This document shows positions 40,201-50,962 of a DNA stretch of 64,000 bases, piece after piece. The notes under the pieces are model-generated. The model was given only the letters and a program-made list of their open reading frames with translations. It searched no databases and was not told the DNA's origin. The stretch covers positions 2,790,001-2,854,000 of the forward strand of contig NC_003281.10 of assembly GCF_000002985.6 (NCBI RefSeq), written 5' to 3'. The stretch is from Caenorhabditis elegans. Lineage: Eukaryota > Nematoda > Chromadorea > Rhabditida > Rhabditidae. The translations under genes were made by a program, and so were the position numbers. Numbering within the stretch: the stretch's first letter is position 1; every line of letters begins with the position of its first letter.

Positions 40201-42878
40201 TTTCAAGATTTTTCGCAAAATTTCTTGCGCCCACAAGACCGGGGTTCGAGTCCCGACTGTGGCGGAAATATTTTTATTTTTTTTAAATAATTTTGTTTTT
40301 CGAATAGTTAACGTTTAGTATTAATTTTTAAAGCTAATAGTGTATTTTCCAGGATTTTTCAAAACTGTTTCAAAACTTTTGGAATTTTTTTATTGCAAAA
40401 TTTTTTGATTGTTTCCTAATTTTCAGAAACAATGTTCATATTTTTTACTCAAAATTGATTTTTTTTAGAGTCAGCATCGTTGATAACCCCTATCTAGACG
40501 GTTGTTTTATGAATTTTGGCCAATTTTCAAGATTTTTCGCAAAATTTCTTACGCCCACGAGACCGTGGTTCGAGCCCCGGTTGTGGCGGAAATATTTTTT
40601 CAGCGAAAAAAATTTTTTTTCGATTTTTTTCATATTTTTCTATTCGATTTTTTTGCAGGTAATCTCATATACGAAGAAAAGATACCGAATCTTTGGTGAA
40701 ACAATCGATATTGCCGTCGGAAACTGTTTGGATCGATTTGCCCGTGTTCTCAAGCTCCCGAATGCACCATCTCCGGGATATAACATTGAGCAGCTTGCGA
40801 AAAACGGAAAAAAGCTTATGGAACTACCGTATTCTGTGAAAGGAATGGATGTTTCACTCTCAGGAATTCTGTCACTTATCGAGAAAAAAGCGCCAAAACT
40901 CATCGAATCTGGGGATTTTACACCGGAAGACTTGTGTTTCTCACTTCAAGAGACCGTTTTTGCAATGCTTATTGAGATTACCGAAAGAGCAATGGCTCAT
41001 ACGTCGAGCAAGGAGTTGCTCATTGTTGGCGGGGTTGGATGTAATCTGAGATTGCAGGTAGAGATAATGATAACTTGAATTTATTTCAATTTCTGAATTC
41101 TACGCATCGAGAGCTTTAAAATTGCACAAAGTTGGGTTCTGCCAAGAAAATCGCAAGGTTACTGTAGTTTTCGTGGCTAGACCCAAAGTGGGCGGAGATT
41201 TCCCCCATCGAGGATGTTTTTTTGAATTTTCAAATTCAGCGCTCTGGCCGAGATCTTTAAAATGAAACCAATATCGGCTAGATTACGATGGTTTTGGATA
41301 AAATTGGGTCCTGCCACGAAAAGGAAAAGGGAGGGATACTGTAGTTTTCGTGGCGAGACCATAAATGAGCGGAGCTCCTATTCGATTCTGGCGTTTTTAT
41401 AGAATTGTTGATTTGAATACAAAAAATCACGATTTTACTCAACAAAAAAAAAACGGTGAAATATCCGAAAAATGGGAAACCAAGAAGTGGGCGGAGCCTA
41501 TCTTAGGAATTTTAATTTCTGGAGATGTGAATTCGCCAAAACAGCAAAATAATATTTCGTGGAATTCGAATCTCCGGAGTGGAAATCGCCCGAATATAGG
41601 CTCCGCCCGAATCTTGGTTTTTTTTTTTTTTTAAATAAGCCCCGCCCCTACCTTGACTTACAGAAAGCAAGCTCCGCCCACATCTCGACTTTTCGAAAAT
41701 AGGCACCGCCCACCTCTCGCATTTTCGAGAATAGGCTCCGCCTACATCTTGAATTTTCGAAAAAAGGCTCCGCCCACATCTTGACTTCGAAAATAGGCTC
41801 CGCCCACATATTGACTTTTCGAAGATAGGCTCCGCCCCTATCTTGACTTACTGAAAACAAGCTCCGCCCACATCTCGACTTTTTAATGGCTCCGCCCAAA
41901 CTTTGGTTTTTTTTGTTAAAATAGGCTCCGCCCCAACCTTGACTTACTGAAAACAAGCTCCGCCCACATCTCGACTTTTTAATGGCTCCGCCCACCTCTC
42001 GACTTTTCGAAAATAGGCTCCGCCCAAACTTTGGTTTTTTTGTTAAAATAGGCTCCGCCCCTACCTTGACTTACTGAAAGCAAGCTCCGCCCACATATCG
42101 ACTTTTCGAAAATAGGCTCCGCCCACGTCTTGACTATTTGAGTGTTGAATTTTTCTCGTACAAGAAATTGAAAAGAGGCAATAAATAATTCCCTTTGATT
42201 TTTTGCGAAAAATACTTTGAAATTAAGTTTTTTTAGTCGGAAAATCGATATTTCGTTGCGAGACCCAATTGTTGGGTGTCAAATTGAAGGTCTCGGCGCC
42301 GCGCTGAGTTCAAAAATTTGAATATTTTTACTGGAAAAATCATCGAATTTCTGACCGATTTTCTTCCAGGAAATGGCATCAGCAATGTGTGCGGAAAGAG
42401 GTGCTCACTTATTTGCAACTGATGAACGATTCTGTATTGATAACGGTGCAATGATTGCAAGAGCCGGCGAGCTCATGTTGGGTATGCAGTGTGTGTTTTA
42501 TTGAAGAAATTGCGAATTTTCACCTGAAAAATCGATTTTTTCGCTGAAAAAACAAGGGATTTTGTCTGAAAATTGCATTAAAAGTCAATTTTCTCACTTA
42601 TTTTCACCTGGAAAATCGATTTTTCACTGAAAAAACCAGGATTTTCATTCGAAAATTGCATTAATAATCAATTTTTTCACTTATTTTTATCTGAAAATCG
42701 CATTTTGACTAAAAAATTAACCGAAAAATGCAAAAATTCGCGATTTTTGACATAATTTTATCCCAAAAATTGTAATTTTAAGTCAATTTCAGCCTCCGGA
42801 ATGCGTTTCGACCTTCGTAAAACCACAACCACCCAGCGATATAGAACGGATCAGGTTCACGTTGAATGGAGAGATTAA
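37284..42878 (+). CDS. Kae1/OSGEP, tRNA N6-threonylcarbamoyladenosine synthase subunit
   Basis: Exons 37284-37328, 38855-39076, 39943-40092, 40659-41057, 42370-42481 and 42793-42878 give 337 residues, against 335 in human OSGEP. The ASKHA nucleotide-binding fold is clear: N-terminal [30 protein letters not shown], the metal-binding pair in [13 protein letters not shown] (His111, His115), [10 protein letters not shown], then [28 protein letters not shown] and [15 protein letters not shown]. Family knowledge: Kae1 is the catalytic subunit of the cytosolic/nuclear KEOPS complex that makes t6A37 in ANN-decoding tRNAs. It is downstream of the LYR frame on the same strand with a 14-nt gap. Introns hold repeats, including two tRNA-like fragments and a ccgccc minisatellite. 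Confidence 0.95.
37800..38700 (+). repeat. dispersed repeat P5, two tandem copies in Kae1 intron 1
   Basis: Two copies, about 37800-38240 and 38300-38660, related to 29515-29890. Each has aattccaagctagagactca, gtgccactactcgtattcat and a 17-bp hairpin gctgaaaatgtgaataaata. Just upstream is a ctacagtaaccctacagta run (37615-37770). Confidence 0.7.
40146..40594 (+). repeat. two direct copies of a 125-bp tRNA-like fragment in Kae1 intron 3
   Basis: 40146-40270 and 40470-40594 share aattttggccaattttcaag, gcccacaagacc-like and a T-arm-like ggttcgagtccc / ggttcgagccccgg followed by gtggcgga. The first can also form a tcttg...caaga stem. I see no D arm or full acceptor stem, so I do not call a tRNA gene. 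They could be worn tRNA-derived SINE copies. Confidence 0.45.
41610..42135 (-). repeat. aggctccgcccacatctcga minisatellite in Kae1 intron 4
   Basis: Around fourteen units of 30-45 bp contain ctccgccc and cttgacttttcgaaaatagg, with a longer higher-order unit (ttggttttttttgttaaaat) at 41901 and 42029. The 115-residue frame on the minus strand here is only the repeat. Confidence 0.85.
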
Positions 42879-43148
42879 TCGGTGCCTACCTACCTGCCTG
42901 CCTACAGGCGTAGGCAGGCATTTCTTCTGCTTCACGTTGTTTTTTTTTTCGTTAATTTTATTGATTTTTCTCCACTTTTCTTGTTGTTGTTGTTGTGCCG
43001 CGTGGCTGTTCTCATTTCTTTAAAATTTTACGTTTTTTTTTTCTCGAAATTTTGAAAATAGTTATCCCCCGTCCAATTTTCAATCATTTCTTTATTATTT
43101 TCTCCTGTTCTTCACACGTTTTTTGCACAAAAAGGAACGGGAAACAAA

Positions 43149-43783
43149 ATGGTCGACGGATGTGCTGAGGTATGGCTTTTTTTTTACCGAAACCAACCTA
43201 CCAGGCCCTAACTATCTGCCTGCAGGTACGCCGAACCAATAGGCGTTGGTCGCCTTGCAGGTGGGCAAATGTGATGTGATTGTTTTTTTTTAAATGTGAT
43301 TTTATACCAACTTTCTAGTAGGCACGCTTGTAGGCGCCAGGTAGGCAACGATTTTTTCGTTTTTTTTTCCAAGTAAAAGTTAAGAAATACTAATTGATTT
43401 AATGGTAGGCACGCGAGTAGGCAGCCATTTTTCGCCAATTTTCCGTTTTTTTTTCGTATTTTCAAAAGCAAAAGGTTTAGGCATAAGGCAGGCGTAGGTA
43501 AAAACCCCCCGAAACCTCTTTTTTTTTGCAGAAATTCGAGCAAATGAGTTCATGGATTGTGCTGATTTCAATTGTTCCAATAACATTCAGCTTTATAACT
43601 GTCATTCTTTTGTGCTCATCTCTTCTAAAAGTGAAGAAAATGCGTGGAATTTGTGATGGAATCCATTCGAATGCTCATTGGTTGTCTAGAACTGCTGTTC
43701 GTGTTGGAATTGGAGCAACTGCCCGTGTTACAATCAATGAATATGCATCGACGAAGCCTGAGCTCAAGAGATTGCTTAAATAG
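43149..43783 (+). CDS. small single-helix membrane protein, possibly complex I subunit NDUFC2
   Basis: Exons 43149-43169 and 43532-43783 give 90 residues. A short N terminus (MVDGCAEKFEQMSS) leads to one hydrophobic helix (WIVLISIVPITFSFITVILL), then a basic region (KVKKMRGICDGI) and an amphipathic C terminus ending EYASTKPELKRLLK. The size, single strong helix and basic tail fit an inner-membrane accessory subunit. The second half loosely resembles NDUFC2, but this is weak recognition from memory and other small membrane proteins are possible. It lies 270 bp after Kae1. AATAAA is at 43803-43808. The intron carries CCTACCTG-like and aggcgtaggcaggc segments. Confidence 0.75.
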
Positions 43784-43995
43784 ATTACCTTGTTTTGAAT
43801 GGAATAAATTATTGGGGATTTTTGAATTTTTTTATTAATTTTTTTTGTTGCTTTTTATCGGTTTTTGAAATTCCGAAGATTTTATTTACTTTATTATTTT
43901 TTTCTCTAAAATTTTCTAGAAAAAAAATTGAAATTTGATTTTTTAATTTTTTTTCGAAAATATGAATTTTGCCGCAAATTAATTCTAAATTTCGC

Positions 43996-44460
43996 AAAAT
44001 TTTTCAGTGTTTCTAGAAATTTCTTATCGAAAAATTGAGAAAAAAAAACTATAAACTATTGAAAATATTTATTACGGGAACTCAAAATTTTGAGAATGCG
44101 TATTTCACAACATATTTGACGCGCAAAATATAACTATATCTCGTAGCGAAAACTACAGTAATCCTTTAAATGACTACTGTAGCTCGGTTGTGTCAATTTA
44201 CGGGAACTCGATAAATAAATGATTCAACTCATTTAACAGAATCGAGATCCCGTAAATCGACACAACCGCGCGCTACAGTAGTCATTTAAAGGATTACTGT
44301 AGTTTTCGCTACGAGATATTTTGCGCGTCAAATATGTTGTGAAATACGCATTCTCAAAATTTTGAGTTCCCGTAATAAATATTTTCAATATTTTATAGTT
44401 TTTTTTTCTCAATTTTTCGATAAGAAATTCCTAAAAACACTGAAAATTTTGGGAAAATTA
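43996..44460. repeat. 465-bp near-perfect palindrome (family P2 copy 3 with mirrored flanks)
   Basis: The P2 element (44067-44380, ends attacgggaactcaaaattt and its inverse) has about 70 bp of extra mirrored DNA on both sides, for example ttcttatcgaaaaattgaga near 44019 and its inverse near 44410. The inversion is therefore larger than the element seen elsewhere. It sits between the small membrane protein and TXNDC17 genes. Confidence 0.85.
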
Positions 44461-44662
44461 AAATTTTTCTTTCCAATTTTCAGAAAAAAATTTTAAAATT
44501 TGAATTTTGGAATATGGCTCAAAAATTTTGTGCAAAAGTGCAGAAAAAAAAATAAAATCCTATCATTTTTCGGGTTTTTTAAAGGATTTTCATGTCTCTT
44601 CCGAATATTTTTTTGTTGAAAATTTGTGGTAAATTTGAAAATTTCATGAATTTTTTCTCCAG

Positions 44663-46118
44663 ATGACCGGACTGAAACACTACACTGCTCAGGGATACGA
44701 AGCATTTCAGGAGACACTGAAATCGATTGGAAAAGGAAAACGAGTCGTCGCTCTGTTCACTGGATCCAAAATTCTGACAACCGGAGAGTCTTGGTGCCCG
44801 GATTGTGTTGTTGGTACGAGATTTTGATGGCCTACCTACCTGCCTACCTACCCGCCTAGCTCATCCCCTGCGTACCTATCTGCTAACAGCCTCTGCCGCT
44901 TCTGTGCTTACCTACTCACCTATCTACAGTCTACATGCCTACCTACGGTGTGCCTGCCTTTGCCTACCGCATACCTATGCCTACCTACTGCTCACCTCAC
45001 GCCTGCCTATAAATTAAAAAAATAATATATTTGAATTTCAGCTGAGCCAGTTGTCGAAGAAGTGATCAAGGACGCCGCCGTCGCCGGACTCGATGTCCAT
45101 TTTGTCACTGTTTTCGTCGGAAATCGTGAAGTGTTCGTGGATTTTTGTAAAAAAAAATCGATAAAATTACGAAAAATCAATATTTTTTGGAAAAAATCAA
45201 TAAAATTACGAAAAATCAATAAAATTATTAAAAAATCAAAAAATTATAAAAAATCAATAAAATTATAAAAATCAAATTTTTTTTGGAAAAAGTCGATAAC
45301 ATTACGAAAAATCAATTTTTTGAAAAAAAAAATCAATAAAAATATAAAAAATCAATAAAATTATAAAAAATCAATAAAATTATAAAAAATCAATGAAATT
45401 ATAAAAAATCAATGAAATTATAAAAAATCAATTATTTTTAAATCAATAAAATTACGACAAATCATTTTTTTTTTTGGAAAAATTCATTTTTTTATAATTT
45501 TATTGATTTTTTCCAAAAAAAATCAATTTTTTTTAGAAAAAATCAATAAAATTATAAAAAATAAATTTTTTTAAAGAAAAAATCAATAAAATTATAAAAA
45601 ATCAATTGTTTTTTAAAGAAACATCAATAAAATTATTTAAAAAAACCAATTTTTTAAAGAAAAAATCAATAAAATCATAAAAAAAATCAATTTTTTCTGG
45701 AAAAAATCAATAAAATTATAAAAAATCAATGAAATTATAAAAAATCAATTTTTTTTAAAAGAAAAAATCAATAAAATTATGAAAAATCTATAAAATTACG
45801 AAAAATCTATAAAATTATAAAAAATCAATTTTTTTGAAAAAAAAATCAATGAAATTACGAAATACTGTGTCAAAATTTTGAAAAATTCTCAAAGAAAAAA
45901 TTTTCGGAAAAAATTATTTTGAAAAAAATTGCAAAAAATCTCTAAATTTCCAAATTTTCAGATGGCGTGACCCAGCTGTCGGATTCCGTACTGATCCAAC
46001 ACTCAAATTGACATGTATTCCGACACTTTTGGAAGTTGGAAACAAGGCAAAACGTCTTTTGGAGAGACAAATTGCCAATAAGCATCTCGTCAAGGACTTT
46101 TTCACTGAGGAAGACTAA
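44663..46118 (+). CDS. TXNDC17-like thioredoxin-related protein (TRP14)
   Basis: Exons 44663-44813, 45042-45132 and 45962-46118 give 132 residues, close to the 123 of human TXNDC17. The active site is WCPDC (Cys45, Cys48) in GESWCPDCVVAEP, which is diagnostic for this family as opposed to WCGPC. Later landmarks are VTVFVGNREVWRDP, the cis-proline strand CIPTLLEVGN and a DFFTEED end. Family knowledge: a cytosolic disulfide reductase that reduces small substrates and affects NF-kB and cystine metabolism. The ATG lies directly behind a ctccag acceptor, as in spliced-leader acceptors. Exon 2 ends at a gttcgt donor. Intron 1 carries cctacctgcctaccta repeats and intron 2 an AT-rich minisatellite. 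Confidence 0.9.
44826..45010 (+). repeat. CCTACCTGCCTA tetranucleotide-like array
   Basis: Intron 1 of the TXNDC17 gene is mainly cctacc, tgcc and ctcacc units. Shorter relatives occur at 42890-42920 and 52790-52990. Confidence 0.8.
45150..45870 (+). repeat. aaaaatcaataaaattat minisatellite
   Basis: About 30 units of roughly 18-24 bp (tcaataaaattataaaaaa) fill TXNDC17 intron 2, with a local inversion near 45490 (ttttataattttattgattt). Confidence 0.85.
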
Positions 46119-46638
46119 ATTATCGATTTTTTGGCTATTTATTGTGCTGAAAATTCCGCCATTTTGTTGTGATATTTAGACGATTTTTTGAATTGGGGTT
46201 ATGGTTTTTGTTATTTAAAAAAAAAATTTTGTTCAGTTTATATAAAGGATTTGGTGATGGATTTTTTGATTTTTTGATTTTTTTTCAAAAAGAGGATGTG
46301 CCCTATTTTATGCTTAATTTTTTTTAATTGATTTTTGATTTTTTTTTGAATTAAAAAAAAGGAAAAATCGATATTTTGAATAAATTTTCTGAAAAATCAA
46401 TACTAAATTCGAATTTCGATTTTCAAATAAAATTCGATTTTGTTTCGCACAAAAGTTAATAATTTAGTCATAGAAAATCGATAATTTTCATGAAATTTTT
46501 GAATAAAAATCAATATTTTATCGATTTTTTTCCAGAAGAAAATCGATAAACTGCAAAAAAAATATTTACGATTTCGACGACATTTTAAAAATAGAAAAAA
46601 TTTCAGCATCCAATACCCCAATTAGATTTATATTCCAG

Positions 46639-48289
46639 ATGACGTCATCACCAGAAATTTATCACGAAAAGCAACGTCTTCAATACTGCCTTATCCATAC
46701 GGTTAACAATATTCTACAAAAATCCGAATTTGATCCGACAAAAATGGACGAAATTTGCTATGCGTTTAATGAGAGTAAATGGTTTAATCCACATAGGTAC
46801 GCCGAAAAATTGATAATTTCCGGAAAAATCGATAATTTCCGGAAAAATCGATTATTTCTGGAAAAATCGATAATTTCCGGAAAAATCGATAATTTCCGGA
46901 AAAATCGATAATTTCCGGAAAAATCGATAGTTTCCTGAAAAATCGATAATTTCCGGAAAAATCGATAATTTCTGGAAAAATCGATAATTTCTGGAAAAAT
47001 CGATAATTTCAGAAAAAATTGATAATTTCCGGAAAAATCGATAATTTCCGGAAAAATCGATAATTTCTGGAAAAATCGATAATTTCAGAAAAATTGATAA
47101 TTTCCGGAAAAATCGATAATTTCTGGAAAAATCGATAATTTCAGAAAAAACTGATAATTTCCGGAAAAATCGATAATTTCCGGAAAACTCGATAATTTCC
47201 GGAAAAATCGATAATTTCTGGAAAAATCGATAATTTCAGAAAAATTGATAATTTCCTGAAAAATCGATAATTTCCGGAAAAATCGATAATTTCTGGAAAA
47301 ATCAATAATTTCTGGAAAAATTGATAATTTCCGGAAAAATCGATAATTTCCGGAAAAATCGATAATTTCTGGAAAAATCGATAATTTCTGGAAAAATCAA
47401 TAATTTCTGGAAAAATTGATAATTTCCGGAAAAATCGATAATTTCCGGAAAAATCGATAATTTCTGGAAAAATCGATAATTTCTGGAAAAACCGATAATT
47501 TCTTGAAAAAAATCGATAATTTCCGGAAAAATCGATAATTTCTTGAAAAAATGGAAAAATTATTTATTTTTTCAAAAATCAAATTTCAACAATTTTTTTT
47601 CAGATCCTGGATAGGAACCGGAAATTACGATGCGAATATCCTGATGGCGGCGCTTCAAAAACACGATTTAAAGGTGAACAACAACGATGCTCCGATCTTC
47701 CGCATCTTCGAAAAATCAATAATTATCGATTTTTTCCAGGTAATGTGGTTCGACAAGCGTGTTTCAGTCGAAAAAATCAATATGGAAAATGTGAAAGCAG
47801 TGGTTTTTAATATTCCATCACGGACCCTCCTCACATTGTACAGGGGACGACATTGGTTTGCAGTTATTCAGAAAAATGGAATGTGAGTTGCCGAAAAATC
47901 GATAAATTCGGAAGTTAGAATTATCGATTTTTTTTCTTCAAGAATCACCGATTCTTCCAAAAAATTGATGATTTCTATGAGAAATTACTGAATTTTCTTT
48001 TTAAAAATTATCGATTTTTTAAAGAAATTATCGGATTTCTCGATAATTATCGATATTTTGAAAAAAAATTTCGATCTTTTCGATTAATTATCGATTATTC
48101 ATTGATTTTACTTCAAAAATTATTGATTTTCTTTCCAGATTCTACAACGTCGACTCAAAAATCAAACAGCCGCAGGTGATCGAAGATATTCGGAAGTTTG
48201 TGAAAATCCACGTGGATTCGCCTGATTCGGAAGTGATGCTGGTCGTGGAAAACAGTGTCGACGAGGCGACGGTTGTCGATAAAAATTAA
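46639..48289 (+). CDS. Josephin-domain deubiquitinase (JOSD1/2 type)
   Basis: Exons 46639-46796, 47604-47673, 47740-47882 and 48139-48289 give 173 residues, near human JOSD2 (188). The catalytic triad is intact: Cys17 in KQRLQYCLIHTVNNILQ, His114 in YRGRHWFAV and Asn127 in FYNVDSK. WFNPHR and SWIGTGNYDANILMAALQ are further Josephin landmarks. There are no ubiquitin-interacting motifs, so it is the minimal JOSD form and not ataxin-3. Family knowledge: it cleaves ubiquitin chains, at membranes in the JOSD1 case. The ATG follows a tattccag acceptor with no spacer, typical of trans-splicing. Intron 1 is almost wholly an ATCGAT minisatellite. Confidence 0.93.
46800..47555 (+). repeat. ggaaaaatcgataatttc minisatellite, about 40 units
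   Basis: A unit of 18-19 bp (tccggaaaaatcgataattt) is repeated across 750 bp, with tctgg and tcagaa variants in a higher-order order. Each unit holds an ATCGAT and most a TTCCGGAA palindrome. It begins 4 bases after the exon 1 donor of the Josephin gene. Confidence 0.9.
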
Positions 48290-49154
48290 AAAAATCAATT
48301 TTTTTCTTAAAATTTCATTTTAATCTTAAAAAATCGTGTAAAAATTGCAATTTCATCTATTTTTCTTTCTTTTTTCCATACATTTCAGGGTGATTTTTTT
48401 TGTTGATAGATTTTTTGTGTGCATAATTTTGTAAATAAATTACTTTTGTGGTTTCTATAAAGATTTTGTTTGAAAAACCAATAAACTGGGACAAGAAAAA
48501 AATGGTGGTGGCCTAGAAAAAATGTTGGTGGCCTAGATTTACTGTTTTGCTGCCAAGAACCTAGGAAGACATCTGGTGTCAGGCTGTCTCATCACTGTTT
48601 GATCCACAATAAAATGCGACATTTTTTGTACGTGAGCACGTTCTTAACCATGCAAAATCATTTGAGAACTCTACTCCCGCATTTTTTGTAGATGGGAGTA
48701 GATCAAAACGTAGATGAAACCGTAATGGGACATTATGACACCACATGAGAAGACGAAATTTTTTATCCGCGCCAAGTACATAAATGGTAAAGTTTAAAAA
48801 ATATTGGGTGTTCTCCGGAAAAACATTCTGAAAAAAGTTAATTTGAGATATAAATTTTTAAAATTATGAAAACTAAATGATTGGTTATGGTACATCTTGA
48901 AAAGTACGGTCAAACTTATGCCTGAAAATTCAGATTTTATGATTGAACTGGAAGCTACTGGTACTTAAAAAATTTGGTATATAAATTCAGAAAGAGAAAA
49001 AGAAAATAAAAAACAGCAAAAATTTGAAACAAGTACCCGAAGAAAAATTCTGAAAAATTTAATTTTAAGTGAGATCTATATCAAAATATAAAGGAAGTCA
49101 GAAGCCCGCGCTGTAGATAAATATTCATTCTTATCGTAATAACAATTCTCAAAA
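48290..49154. other. intergenic DNA between Josephin gene and protease-like copy 2
   Basis: Only the P1 palindrome (48576-48740) is recognisable. The rest has no supported gene. The two genes converge here. The last 75 bp before 49155 match the 3' flank of protease-like copy 1 (gaatgaatatttatctaca). Confidence 0.55.
48576..48740. repeat. palindromic repeat, family P1 copy 2
   Basis: Starts gtgtcaggctgtctcatcac and ends taatgggacattatgacac. Same family as 2611-2729 and 58022-58165. Confidence 0.7.
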
Positions 49155-50927
49155 TTATACAAACTCGGTAAGAACTGCAATTGTAGTTGCCATTGCACAT
49201 GCATTAACATCTCTTGCCAACTTCATATATCCCTGCTCTCCCCACGATGTCCCGAATGAGCCCTTCACAATCCAATATTTTTGCTCTCCCTCGATACCGT
49301 ACCCAACGATTACCATTGATCGGATTTCATGTGTACTTGTACATTCTTCAATGGATGGGTTGTAGATTCCGATTTTATAATCGTAGAGGGATGGAGGGGC
49401 GCGCATCGCTGAAAATATTTGTATTGCTATTAAAGGTGGAGTAGCGCCAGTGGGGAATATGTTAAAAACCACTCCTTTGGTCCCAAAATGGCCAAATATC
49501 GTGATAAAACTTTTCAAAAAATTTTTGAAAATTTTTTATTAACTGTCAAAAAGTGGCAATTACTCAATTTTTGCCACTCATAATTTTGGAAGTCGACCAA
49601 AAAAAAAATTTTTTACTAAAATTTTTTAAAGAGTTTTATTATGATATTCGGTAGTTTTGGATCATTATAAGTACATTTAGACCAAATCCCAATTGGCGCT
49701 ACTCTAACTTTAAATGATCTATCAAGAAATTTACTTTTTGCACAATTATGACCAATAAAAAAAAAAAACTCACTGAAAAACGCGGGTCCATAATTTGTGA
49801 CATAAACTTTCCCCAGTACTTCATTACCCTCTGCCACAACTCCTTTTTTTAAATGAATTTTTGATTTAGTTGAGTCAAAGGTACACTTTTCATTTGTCTT
49901 GTCAACATATGGATAGTCTGCTTCTGTTTCTATGCCATGAGTGGCGAGGTATCTGAAATTTTGAATATTTAGCGCTAAAGGTTTTCATCTGACAAAATTG
50001 TTAAATAATTAGGTTCCGATTCACATTTATGGGTGTTTTAAACGACAAATGCTACCTATCATTATTGCATAAGCATTTATTATCAATTGATCACATTTTT
50101 ACCACTCTATTAACTTCAAAGATTTAGGTATTTGAAGACAAGGTCTAATGACCTTCAAATTTGCGTGTCTCAAAAACGGATAGACTAATTAATAAACGTA
50201 ATTAATAAACGAAATGTTAATCATGTTTGAAATAAAGAACAGTTTGCTGGTTGGAAATTTCTAGACCTTTCCGGCATCGAGGTACACGAGCTTGTATTTC
50301 TAAAACGACAGAGCCACTATAAAAATTTTCGCTTTTCAATTGCTCATCACGGTCTAAACCTTAAATCAACCCAAAACAATTACCCAATAGCATTCATCGC
50401 AAATTGCTCCTCACATCCCTTATATCCCTGATCATTACAATCAATAAGCTGCTGCTCAGAAAATGACAAAAGTGTTCCATTTGTAGCCTTGGCGTACATT
50501 GACTCAATACTGGAAGTTATCGCAAATGCGTGGGATGCATTGCATTTTCCCTGATCTTTAACTGGTCCAACAATTCCTTTCTCTCTCCAATCAAGAAATT
50601 CCTCAGTGGTTCGGTCCATGTGAATTGGGGTTTCCCATTGAAATCTTGTTGGGAGTGATTCAGAGGTTCTCTGCTGAACTAAAGAACCAATGATGTAGAA
50701 TGTCAACGCAGTTAGAGTGAAGAGGATAATGGAATTGAAGGTGCTTCTCGAGTTTGCTGGCTTTTCGAACAAGTCTTCTCTGGAATAATTTACTTTCGAT
50801 GTTAGGCGTAGGCTTAGGCTTAGGCCTTCTTCGTTTGTATAAAAAGAAAGACTTACCCCATTGCAACGAAGACTTTTTGCTTCTTCGCCTCATCTGCTTT
50901 CGAGCTTAATTTAGTAGCACTGACCAT
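49155..50927 (-). CDS. catalytically dead, membrane-anchored papain-fold protein, copy 2
   Basis: Exons 50857-50927, 50384-50779, 49774-49952 and 49155-49408 have exactly the lengths of copy 1 (71, 396, 179, 254) and give 299 residues. The layout is the same: cytosolic tail, one signal-anchor helix, no propeptide, papain fold. The three catalytic sites carry the same replacements (QGKCNASHAF, EIRSMVIVGYG, KGSFG), so the change predates the duplication. Differences cluster in exon 3 (KTNEKC, HLKKGVVAEGNEVLGKVY). Intron 3 is longer than in copy 1 because of a P4-type palindrome at 49436-49716. Conservation of both frames and all splice sites indicates that both genes are kept by selection. Expression and function are unknown. 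Confidence 0.9.
49436..49716. mobile_element. P4-type palindromic insertion in intron 3 of protease-like copy 2
   Basis: Ends ggtggagtagcgccagtggg and ccaattggcgctactctaac are inverted copies. The intron of copy 1 lacks it but keeps the flank tttaatagcaata, so the insertion came after the gene duplication. Confidence 0.75.
50806..50826. repeat. short TTAGGC-like run in intron 1 of protease-like copy 2
   Basis: gtaggcttaggcttaggcc matches, in the same place and orientation relative to the gene, the run at 12567-12591 in copy 1. Confidence 0.6.
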
Positions 50928-50962
50928 TGAGAATTTGTGATTTTCTTGCTATTTTCATTTAA

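Noticed and set aside
40226..40270. A tRNA gene
   Set aside because: Only a T-arm-like stretch and a possible anticodon-arm-like stem are present; no D arm or matching acceptor stem could be folded.
41648..41995. 115-residue minus frame with [16 protein letters not shown] repeats
   Set aside because: Direct product of the ccgccc minisatellite.
46800..47555. CRISPR-like array
   Set aside because: The units are continuous without unique spacers and lie in a eukaryotic intron.
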